A stretch of DNA of 64,000 bases from Paenibacillus nasutitermitis (GCF_014641075.1 NZ_BMHP01000008.1:1-64000), one strand, 5' to 3'; counted from the first letter of the stretch, positions 7,258 through 16,266 are shown. Notes: generated by a model from the letters alone, not told the origin. Made by a program: numbers and translations.

Positions 7258-8508
7258 CTACTTGACCGGCATCGGCGGCACATGCGTGTAGGAGCCGATT
7301 ACTACATCGGGGAGTTCTTCAGCAAAGATATCCAGCATCTGCTTCATTCCGTAAATATCGCCCTGCGGCGCCGGGATCAGCTCCAGATAGCTTTCGGGAT
7401 CGATGTTCAGATTGCGCATTTGGATAAATCGAAGCCCCGTCCGTTTGATGAAGCCAATCATTGCTTCCATCTCTTCTTCGCGGTCGGTGACGCCAGGGAA
7501 AATCAAGTAATTAATAGACGTATATACCCCTTTATCCGCGGCGTAACGAAGGGACTTCTCCACATTGCGCAAATCATATCCGCGAGGCTTGTAATATGCG
7601 TTGTAATGATCATCCAATGCACTGATGGTGCTCACCCGCATCAGATTTAATCCTGCATCCACAATAGCGCGGATATGATCGGTCAACCCGGCATTCGTAT
7701 TGATATTGATATATCCCAGCTGCGTCTGCTGCCGAACACGGCGCATGGCTTCCACGATAATCTTGGCCTGGGTCGAAGGTTCGCCTTCGCAGCCTTGGCC
7801 GAAGCTGATAATCGCTTCAGGCGAATGCAGATGCTCCAGCATAATATCCACAATCTCGTCGACAGTCGGCTTGAAGTTCATTCTTGTCTGCGGAGCAGGG
7901 AACCCGCTGTCGTCAGGCTGCTCGGAAATACAGCCGAAGCAGCCTGCATTGCAGGAAAACGATACCGGTACCGCGCCTTCCCAGCGCTGCAAAAATGTAT
8001 TGGATGCGGTCAGGCATTCATAGCCTTGCGCACAATGGGACAAATGCTTGTAAAGACGGTTGTCGGGATATTTGGCAAGCAGACGGTCAACCTGAAGATT
8101 CAGTTCCTCGGGATCGCAATTCAGCGGATTCCAGCGTTCAGGATCATCCGATTTATGTGCAGCCACATAGAAACCGTCCTCTTTCCAGACCACGGCCGAA
8201 TAACCGAACAAGGGAAGCTTCTGCGTCTTGTCTGTCTTCATATAGCTTGGGATGCACAATCGGGTATAGCCCTGTGGAAGGAGCGCTCCTACGGCCTGGA
8301 AGTCACCGGGCAGCGGCCTCATTTCACCGGAGGCCGCATGAATGCCAATTGGCCGGGTATAGGGCAAGCCTACCAATGTCGCACCTTCAGGCAGCGGAAT
8401 CAATTCATCGTCCATAAGTTCAGTGACCATGTCGCCGCTTCTTCCAAGCGCCAACCAATCCGGATGATCGAACAAGTTGCCTTGTTCGTCCGCATATACG
8501 AGATTCAT
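7258..8508 (-). CDS. Radical SAM protein of unknown substrate
   Basis: This 416-residue protein has a radical SAM [4Fe-4S] motif CNAGCFGC, spaced CxxxCxxC (C186, C190, C193), inside an AdoMet-radical barrel. Glycine-rich FGQGCEGEP follows in the position of the SAM-binding GGE motif. The N-terminal 160 residues are unlike common family members, and two further Cys (C159, C165) precede the cluster site. ATG 8508 follows GGAGG. It lies 18 nt after rho and upstream of rpmE, so it is probably cotranscribed with rho. I do not recognise its substrate. Confidence 0.8.
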   Translation of the reverse strand: MNLVYADEQGNLFDHPDWLALGRSGDMVTELMDDELIPLPEGATLVGLPYTRPIGIHAASGEMRPLPGDFQAVGALLPQGYTRLCIPSYMKTDKTQKLPLFGYSAVVWKEDGFYVAAHKSDDPERWNPLNCDPEELNLQVDRLLAKYPDNRLYKHLSHCAQGYECLTASNTFLQRWEGAVPVSFSCNAGCFGCISEQPDDSGFPAPQTRMNFKPTVDEIVDIMLEHLHSPEAIISFGQGCEGEPSTQAKIIVEAMRRVRQQTQLGYININTNAGLTDHIRAIVDAGLNLMRVSTISALDDHYNAYYKPRGYDLRNVEKSLRYAADKGVYTSINYLIFPGVTDREEEMEAMIGFIKRTGLRFIQMRNLNIDPESYLELIPAPQGDIYGMKQMLDIFAEELPDVVIGSYTHVPPMPVK

Positions 8509-8526
8509 GATGTCCTCCTTCTTTCC

Positions 8527-9888
8527 TTAGGAGACAGGCGTCGATCGAGTGGTCGGGCGCCGTGTCGCGCTCGTTCCCGTGCCGCTGCTCCCGGAGCCGG
8601 AAGAATGGCTGCTTTGCGGCCGCTTAGGCGGCTGCCCCATTGCCGATATATCCAGCGAGGCCAGAAATTCTTCGTTCGTCTTGGTGTCGGCGAGCTTCTT
8701 GAGGAATCCGTCGACAAATTCGATCGAATCATTCATATTCTTGCGAATGGCCCATACTTTATCCAGCTCTTCCTTGGTAAGCAGCATTTCTTCGCGTCTT
8801 GTTCCCGAGCGGCGGATGTCCAACGCGGGGAAGATACGACGATCTGCGAGCTTGCGGTCCAAATGAAGCTCCATGTTGCCTGTTCCTTTAAATTCTTCAT
8901 AAATAATATCATCCATGCGCGAGCCTGTTTCCACAAGCGCCGTCGCCAGAATCGTCAGGCTGCCGCCCTCTTCCACATTTCGAGCCGATCCAAAAAACCG
9001 CTTCGGACGGTGAAACGCAGCAGGGTCGATACCGCCGCTAAGCGTTCTCCCTGAAGCCGGAACGACGAGGTTGTAGGCGCGAGCCAATCGCGTAATGCTA
9101 TCCATAAGAATAACAACATCCTTCTTATGCTCAACCAGACGAAGCGCTCTTTCCAAGACCAGCTCAGTTACCTTGATATGATTCTCCGGCAGCTCGTCGA
9201 ACGTGGAGGCAATAACCTCTCCTTTGACAGAACGCGACATATCCGTTACTTCCTCCGGTCGCTCGTCGATCAGCAGAACAAACAGTTCGATTTCTGGATG
9301 GTTGGTTGAAATACTGTTGGCAATCTCCTTGAGCAGCAAGGTCTTGCCTGCTTTCGGCGGTGCGACAATAAGTCCGCGCTGACCGAGTCCCACTGGGGCG
9401 AGCAAATCCATAATACGCGTGGAAAGTTTGGATTGGGAAGTTTCAAGGACCATCTTCTTTTCTGGAAACAGAGGAGTAAGGGCAGGAAAATGCAGGCGTT
9501 CTCCAGCTTGTTCGGGGCTTTCTCCATTAACGGCGTTGACCTGCAGCAGACCAAAATAACGTTCATTCTCCTTGGGAGGGCGGCATTTGCCTGAAACCAG
9601 GTCGCCTGTCCGAAGGTCAAACTTGCGAATCTGGGACGCTGAGATGTAAATGTCTTCCGTGCTCGGCAAGTAATTGATCGGGCGGAGAAATCCGTACCCT
9701 TCAGATAAAATCTCCAATACACCCTGCATAAACATAAGCCCGCCTTGCTCGGCTTGCGCACGCAGAATAGCAAAAATTAATTCTTTCTTCTTCAATGTAC
9801 CGTAATACGGTATCTGAAACTGTTTGGCAAGCTTGTACAGCTCGGTCAGTTTCAACTCTTCCAGATCGGCGATCTGAAGATCGGACAT
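8527..9888 (-). CDS. rho: Transcription termination factor Rho
   Basis: This 453-residue hexameric RNA helicase has an N-terminal Rho-N region (1-45), the RNA-binding cold-shock-like domain with EGYGFLRP, Walker A APPKAGKT (176-183), Walker B region VVILMDSITR and the Q-loop/secondary-site region RTLSGGIDPAA. The last 35 or so residues are a Ser/Thr/Gly/Arg low-complexity tail not present in Bacillus subtilis Rho. ATG 9888 is chosen over an upstream in-frame start because it gives the standard MSDLQIADLE N-terminus. Confidence 0.97.
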   Translation of the reverse strand: MSDLQIADLEELKLTELYKLAKQFQIPYYGTLKKKELIFAILRAQAEQGGLMFMQGVLEILSEGYGFLRPINYLPSTEDIYISASQIRKFDLRTGDLVSGKCRPPKENERYFGLLQVNAVNGESPEQAGERLHFPALTPLFPEKKMVLETSQSKLSTRIMDLLAPVGLGQRGLIVAPPKAGKTLLLKEIANSISTNHPEIELFVLLIDERPEEVTDMSRSVKGEVIASTFDELPENHIKVTELVLERALRLVEHKKDVVILMDSITRLARAYNLVVPASGRTLSGGIDPAAFHRPKRFFGSARNVEEGGSLTILATALVETGSRMDDIIYEEFKGTGNMELHLDRKLADRRIFPALDIRRSGTRREEMLLTKEELDKVWAIRKNMNDSIEFVDGFLKKLADTKTNEEFLASLDISAMGQPPKRPQSSHSSGSGSSGTGTSATRRPTTRSTPVS

Positions 9889-9945
9889 ATTATCACCACT
9901 TCTTTTCAATGATCAAAAAAAATGCATCTTATTCCATCCATCATT

Positions 9946-9983
9946 GCCGGAATCGGCCTGGTATATTCCAGCGCCGATTCGGC
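9946..9983 (-). promoter_or_regulatory. Hairpin in the murA-rho intergenic leader
   Basis: A stem of about 15 bp is formed by GCCGGAATCGGCCTGG (9946-9961) and CCAGCGCCGATTCGGC (9968-9983), with one bulge and one mismatch. On the minus strand, an uninterrupted run of eight Ts follows about 25 nt further on, just before the rho ribosome site. It could be a terminator or an attenuator for rho. Confidence 0.4.
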
Positions 9984-10000
9984 TTCCTCTTGTAAAAAGC

Positions 10001-11260
10001 TTACTCTTGCCCTTGCTCGCGCCAGACATCGGCACCCAGCATCCGCAAATTATCTACCAGATTGTCATAGCCTCTGTCGATATATTCCACGCCGGTTATT
10101 TCCGACACGCCCTCCGGAATGGTCAGAGCCGCCACAACCAACGCCGCTCCTGCCCGCAAATCGGCGGCACGGACTTTGGCAGCTGTGAGCGGTCCGCCCT
10201 CTACGATGGCAGAACGTCCCTCCAACCGGATGTTGGCGCCCATTCTCATTAATTCGGGAACATGCTTGAACCGGTTGCTGTAGATATAATCACTCAGAAT
10301 GCTAACGCCTTTCGTCTGGGTCAGCAGACTGGTCATTGGAGATTGCAAGTCGGTGGCAAATCCGGGGTACACCAGTGCTTTAACATCGATTGCTTCATAG
10401 TCGGCTTGACCGACGATCCGAATCGATTCATCCATTTCATACACATGAACGCCCATTTCCTGAAGCTTGGCGGTAACAGCCTCCATATGTTTGGGAATGA
10501 CATTATCAATCAACACATCGCCGCGTGTCGCTGCAGCGGCAATCATGTAAGTACCCGCTTGAATGCGGTCGGGAATAATCGAATGACGGCAGCCATGCAA
10601 GCTTTCTGCTCCCTCAATACGGATCGTTTCCGTCCCGGCTCCTTTAATTTTCGCGCCCATGGCGTTTAGAAGAGTAGCTACATCTATAATTTCAGGCTCT
10701 TTTGCCGCGTTTTCGATAATCGTGGAGCCTTTGGCCCGGGAGGCCGCAAGCATAATATTGATGGTCGCTCCAACACTGACAACATCCAGATAAATCTTTG
10801 CGCCCCGCAGTTCTTTGGCTACAATCCGAACCGAACCATGGTCATTTGTCACTTTTGCGCCAAGGGCTTCAAATCCTTTGATATGCTGCTCGATGGGCCT
10901 GGGCTCGAAATTGCAGCCACCGGGAAGACCGATCGTCGCTTCGCCGAAACGGCCAAGCATGGCACCCATCAAATAATAGGAGGCACGAAGCAGCTTTACT
11001 TTTCCATTAGGCATCGGGATCGATTGCATGCCTGATGGGTCAATCGAAATCGCATCCCCGCTTCTGGTAACGGTTCCGCCCAGCTCCCGAAGGATATCAC
11101 TGTACACCGCCACATCGCTGATAAGCGGCAAATTGTCCAAAACAACCGTTGACTCCGCTAAAATAGCGGCGGGCAGCAGTGCGACCGCACTGTTTTTGGC
11201 TCCGCTGATCTGCACGGTGCCGCGCAGCGGTATACCGCCGCGTATCATTAATTTTTCCAT
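10001..11260 (-). CDS. murA: UDP-N-acetylglucosamine 1-carboxyvinyltransferase (MurA/MurZ)
   Basis: This 419-residue enzyme transfers enolpyruvate to UDP-GlcNAc, the first committed step of peptidoglycan synthesis. The N-terminal MEKLMIRGGIPLRGTVQISG and AKNSAV are conserved, and the catalytic, fosfomycin-targeted cysteine is C116 in GLPGGCNFEPRP. An in-frame ATG nine nt upstream (11269) is possible, but its ribosome site would be only 3 nt away. Its place between fbaA and rho matches the Bacillus murAB (murZ) locus, so it is probably the second MurA paralogue. Confidence 0.95.
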   Translation of the reverse strand: MEKLMIRGGIPLRGTVQISGAKNSAVALLPAAILAESTVVLDNLPLISDVAVYSDILRELGGTVTRSGDAISIDPSGMQSIPMPNGKVKLLRASYYLMGAMLGRFGEATIGLPGGCNFEPRPIEQHIKGFEALGAKVTNDHGSVRIVAKELRGAKIYLDVVSVGATINIMLAASRAKGSTIIENAAKEPEIIDVATLLNAMGAKIKGAGTETIRIEGAESLHGCRHSIIPDRIQAGTYMIAAAATRGDVLIDNVIPKHMEAVTAKLQEMGVHVYEMDESIRIVGQADYEAIDVKALVYPGFATDLQSPMTSLLTQTKGVSILSDYIYSNRFKHVPELMRMGANIRLEGRSAIVEGGPLTAAKVRAADLRAGAALVVAALTIPEGVSEITGVEYIDRGYDNLVDNLRMLGADVWREQGQE

Positions 11261-11426
11261 CAGTCTCATTATCCTCCCACTCGGAAGGGAGCAAAGGAAA
11301 AACCGCCGCATCCTTTGAAGAACATCCGATGCCGTTACTCATACTTTAATATGACGGGAACTTGAGTGAAAGAGGGCATCGGTTTCATAAGGGGTTTATG
11401 TGGCGGTTTACTCCATGCTCCGGAAG

Positions 11427-12281
11427 TTACGCTTGATTACTGCTGCCGAACAGCCGGATTTTCTCTTGCACAACTGCTTTCATCGCATTGCGGGCAGGAG
11501 TCAAATATTTACGCGGGTCAATGACAGTAGCACTAGCTTCAAGCGCCTGACGAATGGCTTCTGTACAAGCGACCTGGTTCTCGGTATTAACATTGATTTT
11601 GCCTACGCCGGCAGCGATCGACAGACGAATGGCCTCATCGGGAACACCGGATCCGCCGTGCAAAACAACTGGTACCGGAATGGCATCAGCTACTTGTTGG
11701 ATAATATCGTAATGGATTTTTGGTTCGCCTTTGTACATACCATGGGCGGTACCTACTGCGATTGCCAGGCAATCCACACCGGTTTCTTCATAAAAGCGGA
11801 TAGCTTCTTCAGGCTTGGCCATCGTAGCATCAGCTTCATCAACGCTCAGGTCATCCTCAACCCCGCCAATTGTTCCAAGTTCGCCTTCAACGGAAACACC
11901 CATTGCGCGAGCGGCTTTAACAACCTGCTTGGTCAATTCGATGTTTTCTTCCAGTCCGTAGTGAGAACCGTCAAACATAACCGAAGAGAATCCTGCGCGG
12001 ATACATTTCATGGCGACTTCAAAGCTGCTGCCATGATCAAGATGAAGGGCAATCGGCAAGCCGGATTTTTTAGCAGCGGCTTCTGCGATGGCAACGGTAA
12101 ATTCGATGCCCATGTATTTCAAGGCGCCTTCGGAAACACCATAAATAAATGGCGATTTCTCTTCCATTGCGGCTTCCACGATCGCTTGCGCGAACTCGAG
12201 GTTATTCATGTTGAACTGACCAACTGCGAATTTGTTTGCTTTGGCTTTCGGTAAAAATTCATTCATCGATACGAGTGGCAT
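11427..12281 (-). CDS. fbaA: Class II fructose-1,6-bisphosphate aldolase
   Basis: This 284-residue zinc aldolase of glycolysis and gluconeogenesis shows HLDHGSSFE with the catalytic Asp and metal His, GELGTIGGVEDD, GTAHGMYKGEP, and the metal/phosphate motif VLHGGSGVP followed by GVGKINVNTE. ATG 12281 follows GGAGG by 11 nt. It is flanked by spo0F (upstream) and murA (downstream) as in Bacillus subtilis, but the gap to spo0F is unusually long at about 600 bp. Confidence 0.97.
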   Translation of the reverse strand: MPLVSMNEFLPKAKANKFAVGQFNMNNLEFAQAIVEAAMEEKSPFIYGVSEGALKYMGIEFTVAIAEAAAKKSGLPIALHLDHGSSFEVAMKCIRAGFSSVMFDGSHYGLEENIELTKQVVKAARAMGVSVEGELGTIGGVEDDLSVDEADATMAKPEEAIRFYEETGVDCLAIAVGTAHGMYKGEPKIHYDIIQQVADAIPVPVVLHGGSGVPDEAIRLSIAAGVGKINVNTENQVACTEAIRQALEASATVIDPRKYLTPARNAMKAVVQEKIRLFGSSNQA

Positions 12282-12444
12282 AGGTTCTCTGTTCCTCCTA
12301 AATGTTTTTGGCCAAGTCTTCTCCAAACAATCAGCCGTAAAGAAACAGGCTGGGGCTTGTTGAAGCATCGGCTCTGGCATGTGCGGTGCTTCTCTCTTCT
12401 GCGCGCCATTCTATTCAATCATAAACATCCGCGGGACAAGAAAA

Positions 12445-12747
12445 AACGGCCCGTTGCCTATGAGGCATCGGTAAGGGGTGTTCCTTCTTTTTTGGAAGTC
12501 AGGTGGGGTCTATCGCATAGACTTTCCTTACCTGACATGCCAAGGGAACGGAGTTTATGCTTGCTGCGAGGGTGCCAGTCACTGGCTGGACGCTTGATGC
12601 GACTATAGCGTTCCCGCAAAAATATCAAAAAAAGGGCGGCGAGGCCCGTCCACCTGTTATTTTAGAAAAGGCCGGCAGCGGGAGCACTCTCACGGGCAAT
12701 CTTAAATCAAATCACGGTTCTGCTTGTTATACCCCGCTAGTATACCA
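12445..12747 (-). ncRNA. Candidate structured RNA or long leader between spo0F and fbaA
   Basis: The 590 bp between spo0F and fbaA hold no gene but show RNA-like structure on the minus strand. An extended -10 site TGGTATACT lies at 12739-12747. A GGTGG/CCGCC stem followed by seven Ts lies near 12634-12655. GGGAACG/CGTTCCC (12544-12550 with 12609-12615) encloses the palindrome GCCAGTCACTGGC (12574-12586). A two-part hairpin lies at 12497-12537 (GTCAGGT/ACCTGAC outside, GTCTAT/ATAGAC inside). A TGCCT/AGGCA hairpin then leads to TTTTTT at 12445. It does not match riboswitch motifs I know. It may be one or two small RNAs or the fbaA leader. Confidence 0.4.
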
Positions 12748-12863
12748 CAACCGTTTATTGTTTGGTACAGGTCTTTGAAACGCTTGGCTCCGTGGTTAGG
12801 AGCGCGAATTGTATCTGAGCCTGCCCGAACGGCGGTAAACAGGTCCACTTCCCGGCAGGCAGG

Positions 12864-12894
12864 CGAAAAAAAAAGCCCTGAATATGATTCAGGA
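12864..12894 (-). terminator. spo0F terminator
   Basis: On the minus strand CCTGAAT pairs with ATTCAGG across a CAT loop, followed by GC and nine Ts. The hairpin overlaps the spo0F stop codon region. Confidence 0.85.
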
Positions 12895-13287
12895 CCCTAC
12901 TGCGTACCAATTATTGGATTCCCCGCCGCGAAGCTGCAAATTCACGGCCATTCTGATCTCATCGATATCAAACGGTTTGGTAAAATGCATCAATGCCCCG
13001 TGGTCGGTAGCTTCCTTGATCATGTCAAGCTCCCCGTAGGCGGTCATCATAATCACTTTGATGTCTTTGTTGATCGCCTTGATATGCTTCAGAATTTCCA
13101 ATCCGTCCATTCCTGGAATCTTCATATCCAGCAAGACGAGATGCGGCGCGTCATTTCTTACGATTTCCAGCGCCAGTTTGCCGTTAGAGGCTTGAAAGGT
13201 TACATAACCCTCACTGCTAAAAACTTCCATCAGCAAGACTCGAATACCATTTTGGTCGTCGACGATTAACACTTTCTTCTTATCCAA
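12889..13287 (-). CDS. spo0F: Sporulation phosphorelay response regulator Spo0F
   Basis: This 132-residue single receiver domain without output domain accepts phosphate from sensor kinases and passes it to Spo0B. D10, D11 and phospho-acceptor D54 (VLLDMKIPGMDG) are present, as is the TAYGELDM and KPFDIDEIR region identical in character to Bacillus Spo0F. TTG 13287, 7 nt after GGAGG, is chosen; it aligns with the known N-terminus, while the longer frame to 13347 adds non-conserved residues. It lies between pyrG and fbaA. A sigma-H-like promoter precedes it. Confidence 0.96.
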   Translation of the reverse strand: MDKKKVLIVDDQNGIRVLLMEVFSSEGYVTFQASNGKLALEIVRNDAPHLVLLDMKIPGMDGLEILKHIKAINKDIKVIMMTAYGELDMIKEATDHGALMHFTKPFDIDEIRMAVNLQLRGGESNNWYAVGS

Positions 13288-13355
13288 CTCGAACCCTCCT
13301 ACGAATGCGCTAAATGCTGCCGCACGATTGGTACAACTCTCCCACAATCGTTAGT

Positions 13356-13385
13356 TTATTCGCGTAGCGGTATTCAATATCCTTC
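13356..13385 (-). promoter_or_regulatory. Sigma-H-like promoter of spo0F
   Basis: On the minus strand GAAGGATAT (AGGA at 13380-13383) and GAAT (13358-13361) are separated by 18 nt, the spacing of sigma-H promoters (AGGAwww, 11-12 nt, RnnGAAT). The first base of the -10 box deviates from consensus. In Bacillus, spo0F is known to have a sigma-H promoter. Confidence 0.5.
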
Positions 13386-13423
13386 TTCTGTTGGAAAAAA
13401 AGTGAAAAAATACAACTTTCCCC

Positions 13424-15028
13424 CTACAGCTCCGATCGCTGCAAGGCGGCTTTAACAAATCCGCGGAACAACGGCTGCGGACGGTTCGGACGGGAAGTGA
13501 ATTCCGGATGGAATTGCACCGCAAGGAACCATGGGTGATCAGGAAGCTCAATCATCTCCACAAGCCGGCCATCAGGCGAGGTTCCCGAAATGCGGAGTCC
13601 ATCTGCTTCAATACGCTCGCGATATTCATTATTAAATTCATACCGGTGGCGGTGGCGCTCATACACCAGCTCATCATTATATTCACGCTCGGCAAGGGAG
13701 CCTGTGGCAAGCTTGCAAGGATACAAGCCAAGACGCATTGTGCCGCCCAAATCCTCGATATCCTTCTGTTCCGGCAGCAGGTCGATAACCGGGTATTTGG
13801 TGGAAGGGTTGATTTCCGAGCTGTTCGCATCAGTAAGCCCTGTTACGTTGCGGGCATACTCAATGACCGCAACCTGCATGCCCAGACAGATCCCGAAGAA
13901 GGGAATTCCGTTCTCGCGGGCGTAACGGATGGCTGTAATTTTGCCCTCAATTCCCCTGTCGCCGAATCCGCCAGGGACGAGAATGCCATGGATGCCCTCG
14001 AGCTTGTCCGCCACATTATCCTCATTGACATCCTCCGCGCTCACCCAGCGCAGCTTCACATCCGCATCGGCATCGAAGCCGGCATGGCTGAGCGATTCCA
14101 CTATGCTGAGATAAGCATCATGCAGCGCAACGTACTTGCCGACAATGGCAATCTCGGTTGTCCGGCTCAGCTGTTTGACACGCGTCACCAGATCTTCCCA
14201 TTCCGTCATATCCGGCGGCGGCGTCGTCAGCTTCAGGTGATTGACGACAATCTCATCCAGCCCCTGCTCGCGCAGGTTCAACGGAACTTCGTACAATGTG
14301 GAAGCATCGCGGCATTCTACAACTGCACTCGCGTCGATATCGCCGAACAACGCAATTTTGCGTTTGAGCTCGTCCGCAAGCGGATATTCGGTCCGGCACA
14401 CAATCACATTCGGCTGAATGCCGATGCTTCTGAGTTCTTTGACACTGTGCTGGGTCGGTTTTGTTTTCTCTTCGCCAGCCGCTTTGATGAATGGAATCAG
14501 CGTCACATGAATATACATCACATTTTCGCGTCCGATATCGCTTTTGATCTGACGGATCGCTTCCAGAAACGGCAGGCTTTCAATATCCCCGACCGTGCCG
14601 CCGATTTCCGTAATCACCACATCGGATCCCGTTTCTTTGCCCGCGCGGAACACGCGTTCCTTGATTTCGTTGGTTATATGCGGAATAACCTGCACCGTAC
14701 CGCCTAGATATTCACCGCGCCGCTCCTTAGTAATCACGGAGGAGTAGATCTTGCCTGTCGTCACATTGCTGTTCTTCGACAGGTTAATGTCAATAAAGCG
14801 CTCATAGTGGCCAAGATCAAGGTCGGTCTCCGCACCGTCGTCGGTTACGAACACTTCCCCATGCTGATAAGGACTCATCGTTCCCGGGTCCACATTAATA
14901 TACGGATCGAACTTCTGAATCGTTACCTTCAAGCCTCTGTTCTTGAGCAATCGGCCAAGCGATGCTGCCGTTATGCCCTTACCCAAAGACGACACAACAC
15001 CGCCGGTTACAAAAATGTACTTGGTCAC
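13424..15028 (-). CDS. pyrG: CTP synthase
   Basis: This 534-residue enzyme makes CTP from UTP, ATP and glutamine. The N-terminal synthetase domain begins TKYIFVTGGVVSSLGKGI and includes DPYINVDPGTMSPYQHGEVF. The C-terminal class I amidotransferase domain carries the nucleophile in FFGICLGMQ and the HPEF His-Glu pair. The start is GTG 15028, 10 nt after GAGGG. It lies between rpoE and spo0F. In some Bacillales pyrG is controlled by leader G-tract reiteration; I did not find a clear case here. Confidence 0.97.
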   Translation of the reverse strand: MTKYIFVTGGVVSSLGKGITAASLGRLLKNRGLKVTIQKFDPYINVDPGTMSPYQHGEVFVTDDGAETDLDLGHYERFIDINLSKNSNVTTGKIYSSVITKERRGEYLGGTVQVIPHITNEIKERVFRAGKETGSDVVITEIGGTVGDIESLPFLEAIRQIKSDIGRENVMYIHVTLIPFIKAAGEEKTKPTQHSVKELRSIGIQPNVIVCRTEYPLADELKRKIALFGDIDASAVVECRDASTLYEVPLNLREQGLDEIVVNHLKLTTPPPDMTEWEDLVTRVKQLSRTTEIAIVGKYVALHDAYLSIVESLSHAGFDADADVKLRWVSAEDVNEDNVADKLEGIHGILVPGGFGDRGIEGKITAIRYARENGIPFFGICLGMQVAVIEYARNVTGLTDANSSEINPSTKYPVIDLLPEQKDIEDLGGTMRLGLYPCKLATGSLAEREYNDELVYERHRHRYEFNNEYRERIEADGLRISGTSPDGRLVEMIELPDHPWFLAVQFHPEFTSRPNRPQPLFRGFVKAALQRSEL

Positions 15029-15189
15029 TGATGATACCCTCCATGCTAGGATGTTAAAGTATAGGATTGCCTATTTCCTCAAGAAGAAACAACTGCGCCG
15101 TTTTTTGCGCCGAAACAGACTCTTTCCCTTTCGAATTTCAAGCAAAGTATGATGGAAGCTTATACCCTCTTATACTTTGAAAAAGAGCA

Positions 15190-15231
15190 AAAAAAAGAAA
15201 AAAGTGACACCCGTATAGACGGGGCACTTTC
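15190..15231 (-). terminator. rpoE terminator
   Basis: On the minus strand AAGTGCCCCGT pairs imperfectly with ACGGGTGTCACTT across CTAT, followed by a T/C-rich run TTTTTTCTTTTTTTT. The gap from pyrG to rpoE (15029-15357) otherwise shows only a weak hairpin with Ts in its loop near 15330-15350. Confidence 0.7.
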
Positions 15232-15357
15232 TAAGGTTGGCTTATTACTTGCATGTGCGAACTTAAAGCCCATGCAATAGTTTACTCTTCACGGCTATCC
15301 TCTGTCAAGACAAGAAGAAGCACCGTTCGACCTTAAAAAAATGAAAGGTTCCGGGAT

Positions 15358-15927
15358 CTACTTATCCTCGTCGTCGTCTTCAAAATCCTCCGCGTCATCG
15401 GAATCCTCTTCCTCCGACACCTCATCCTCGTCCGCGTCGTCCGTGTCCTCATCGATTTCTTCGTCGTCGATCAAGACCTCTTCATCAACCTCGGCTTCCT
15501 CTTCCGACTCGTCAAAGATCTCCTGATCTTCATCGTAGCTGTCGAAATCCTCTTCCTCGGCTGTGTAGGTTTCTTCTTCCTCGTCCGGATACACCTCGTC
15601 ATCCTCATCATCATCATTGATAATGCGGGGACGCTTGGCATTGCCAACCGGATCCTCGGAGCGTTCCACCGGATACCAGCGCTTGAGCCCCCAGGTGTTG
15701 TTTCCGACGCAGGCAAAACGTCCGTCAATGTTGATTTCCGTATATACTTGCGCAATCACTTGGTTGGTTTCTTCTTGAGACAAGCCCCGTATCTTGGCAA
15801 TTTCCATCATGATATCCCGATAATAAAACGGCGTATTCGCCGCTTTAAGCAGTTCAAAAGCCAAATCAACCATTGGCATTTCCTTGACGCGTTCAGGATC
15901 GATCTTCAAGGTGATCTCGCTGCTCAT
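15358..15927 (-). CDS. rpoE: DNA-directed RNA polymerase delta subunit
   Basis: This 189-residue protein has the N-terminal HARE-HTH domain (1-90, including MPMVDLAFELLKAANTPFYY and NTWGLKRWYP). A disordered tail of about 95 residues made almost only of Asp/Glu follows. Delta helps RNA polymerase recycle and respond to initiating NTP levels. ATG 15927 follows GAGGAAG. The order rpoE-pyrG is conserved in Bacillota. Confidence 0.97.
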   Translation of the reverse strand: MSSEITLKIDPERVKEMPMVDLAFELLKAANTPFYYRDIMMEIAKIRGLSQEETNQVIAQVYTEINIDGRFACVGNNTWGLKRWYPVERSEDPVGNAKRPRIINDDDEDDEVYPDEEEETYTAEEEDFDSYDEDQEIFDESEEEAEVDEEVLIDDEEIDEDTDDADEDEVSEEEDSDDAEDFEDDDEDK

Positions 15928-16039
15928 TGGACACTTCCTCTCATCTCAATCTACTACAAACTATCCAGCTTTCCATTATCAACTTATAGTAAAACTTATT
16001 TCTTTCAAAAAAGCAAGCGCCTGGCCCTTCCGTACGCAA

Positions 16040-16075
16040 AAAGAAAAAGCGAAGGTCAACCCTTCGCTTTGACTG
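16040..16075 (-). terminator. Minus-strand terminator upstream of rpoE
   Basis: AAAGCGAAGG pairs with CCTTCGCTTT across a TCAAC loop. The T-run (TTTTTCTTTTTG) follows only when read on the minus strand. The only minus-strand gene upstream is argS at 17449, beyond the oppositely oriented protease gene. Confidence 0.65.
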
Positions 16076-16266
16076 TATCCTTCCGGATGATCCGGCTGCT
16101 GCCCACCCGGGATGCGGGAGCCGCTAAGGACTCCTGGTTTATATTATGTAAACGCGCGGCGAATGACACGGATATTCAGCCTAATTATACGAAAAAAGGT
16201 CACTCGCTCATACGGCTTGTTGTCCTCCATCATACAATACTCCAGCACAGTCCACCGGGAGGAGAC

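Noticed and set aside
12630..12660. T-box upstream of fbaA (AGGTGGACGGG)
   Set aside because: The obligatory GGTACCGCG continuation and stem I landmarks are missing, and fbaA is not an amino-acid gene.
12864..13287. spo0F start at 13347 with an extra 20 residues
   Set aside because: The added residues are not conserved, and TTG 13287 has GGAGG at the right distance.
15341..15526. Serine-rich plus-strand frame
   Set aside because: It is the reverse of the Asp/Glu codons in the RNA polymerase delta tail.
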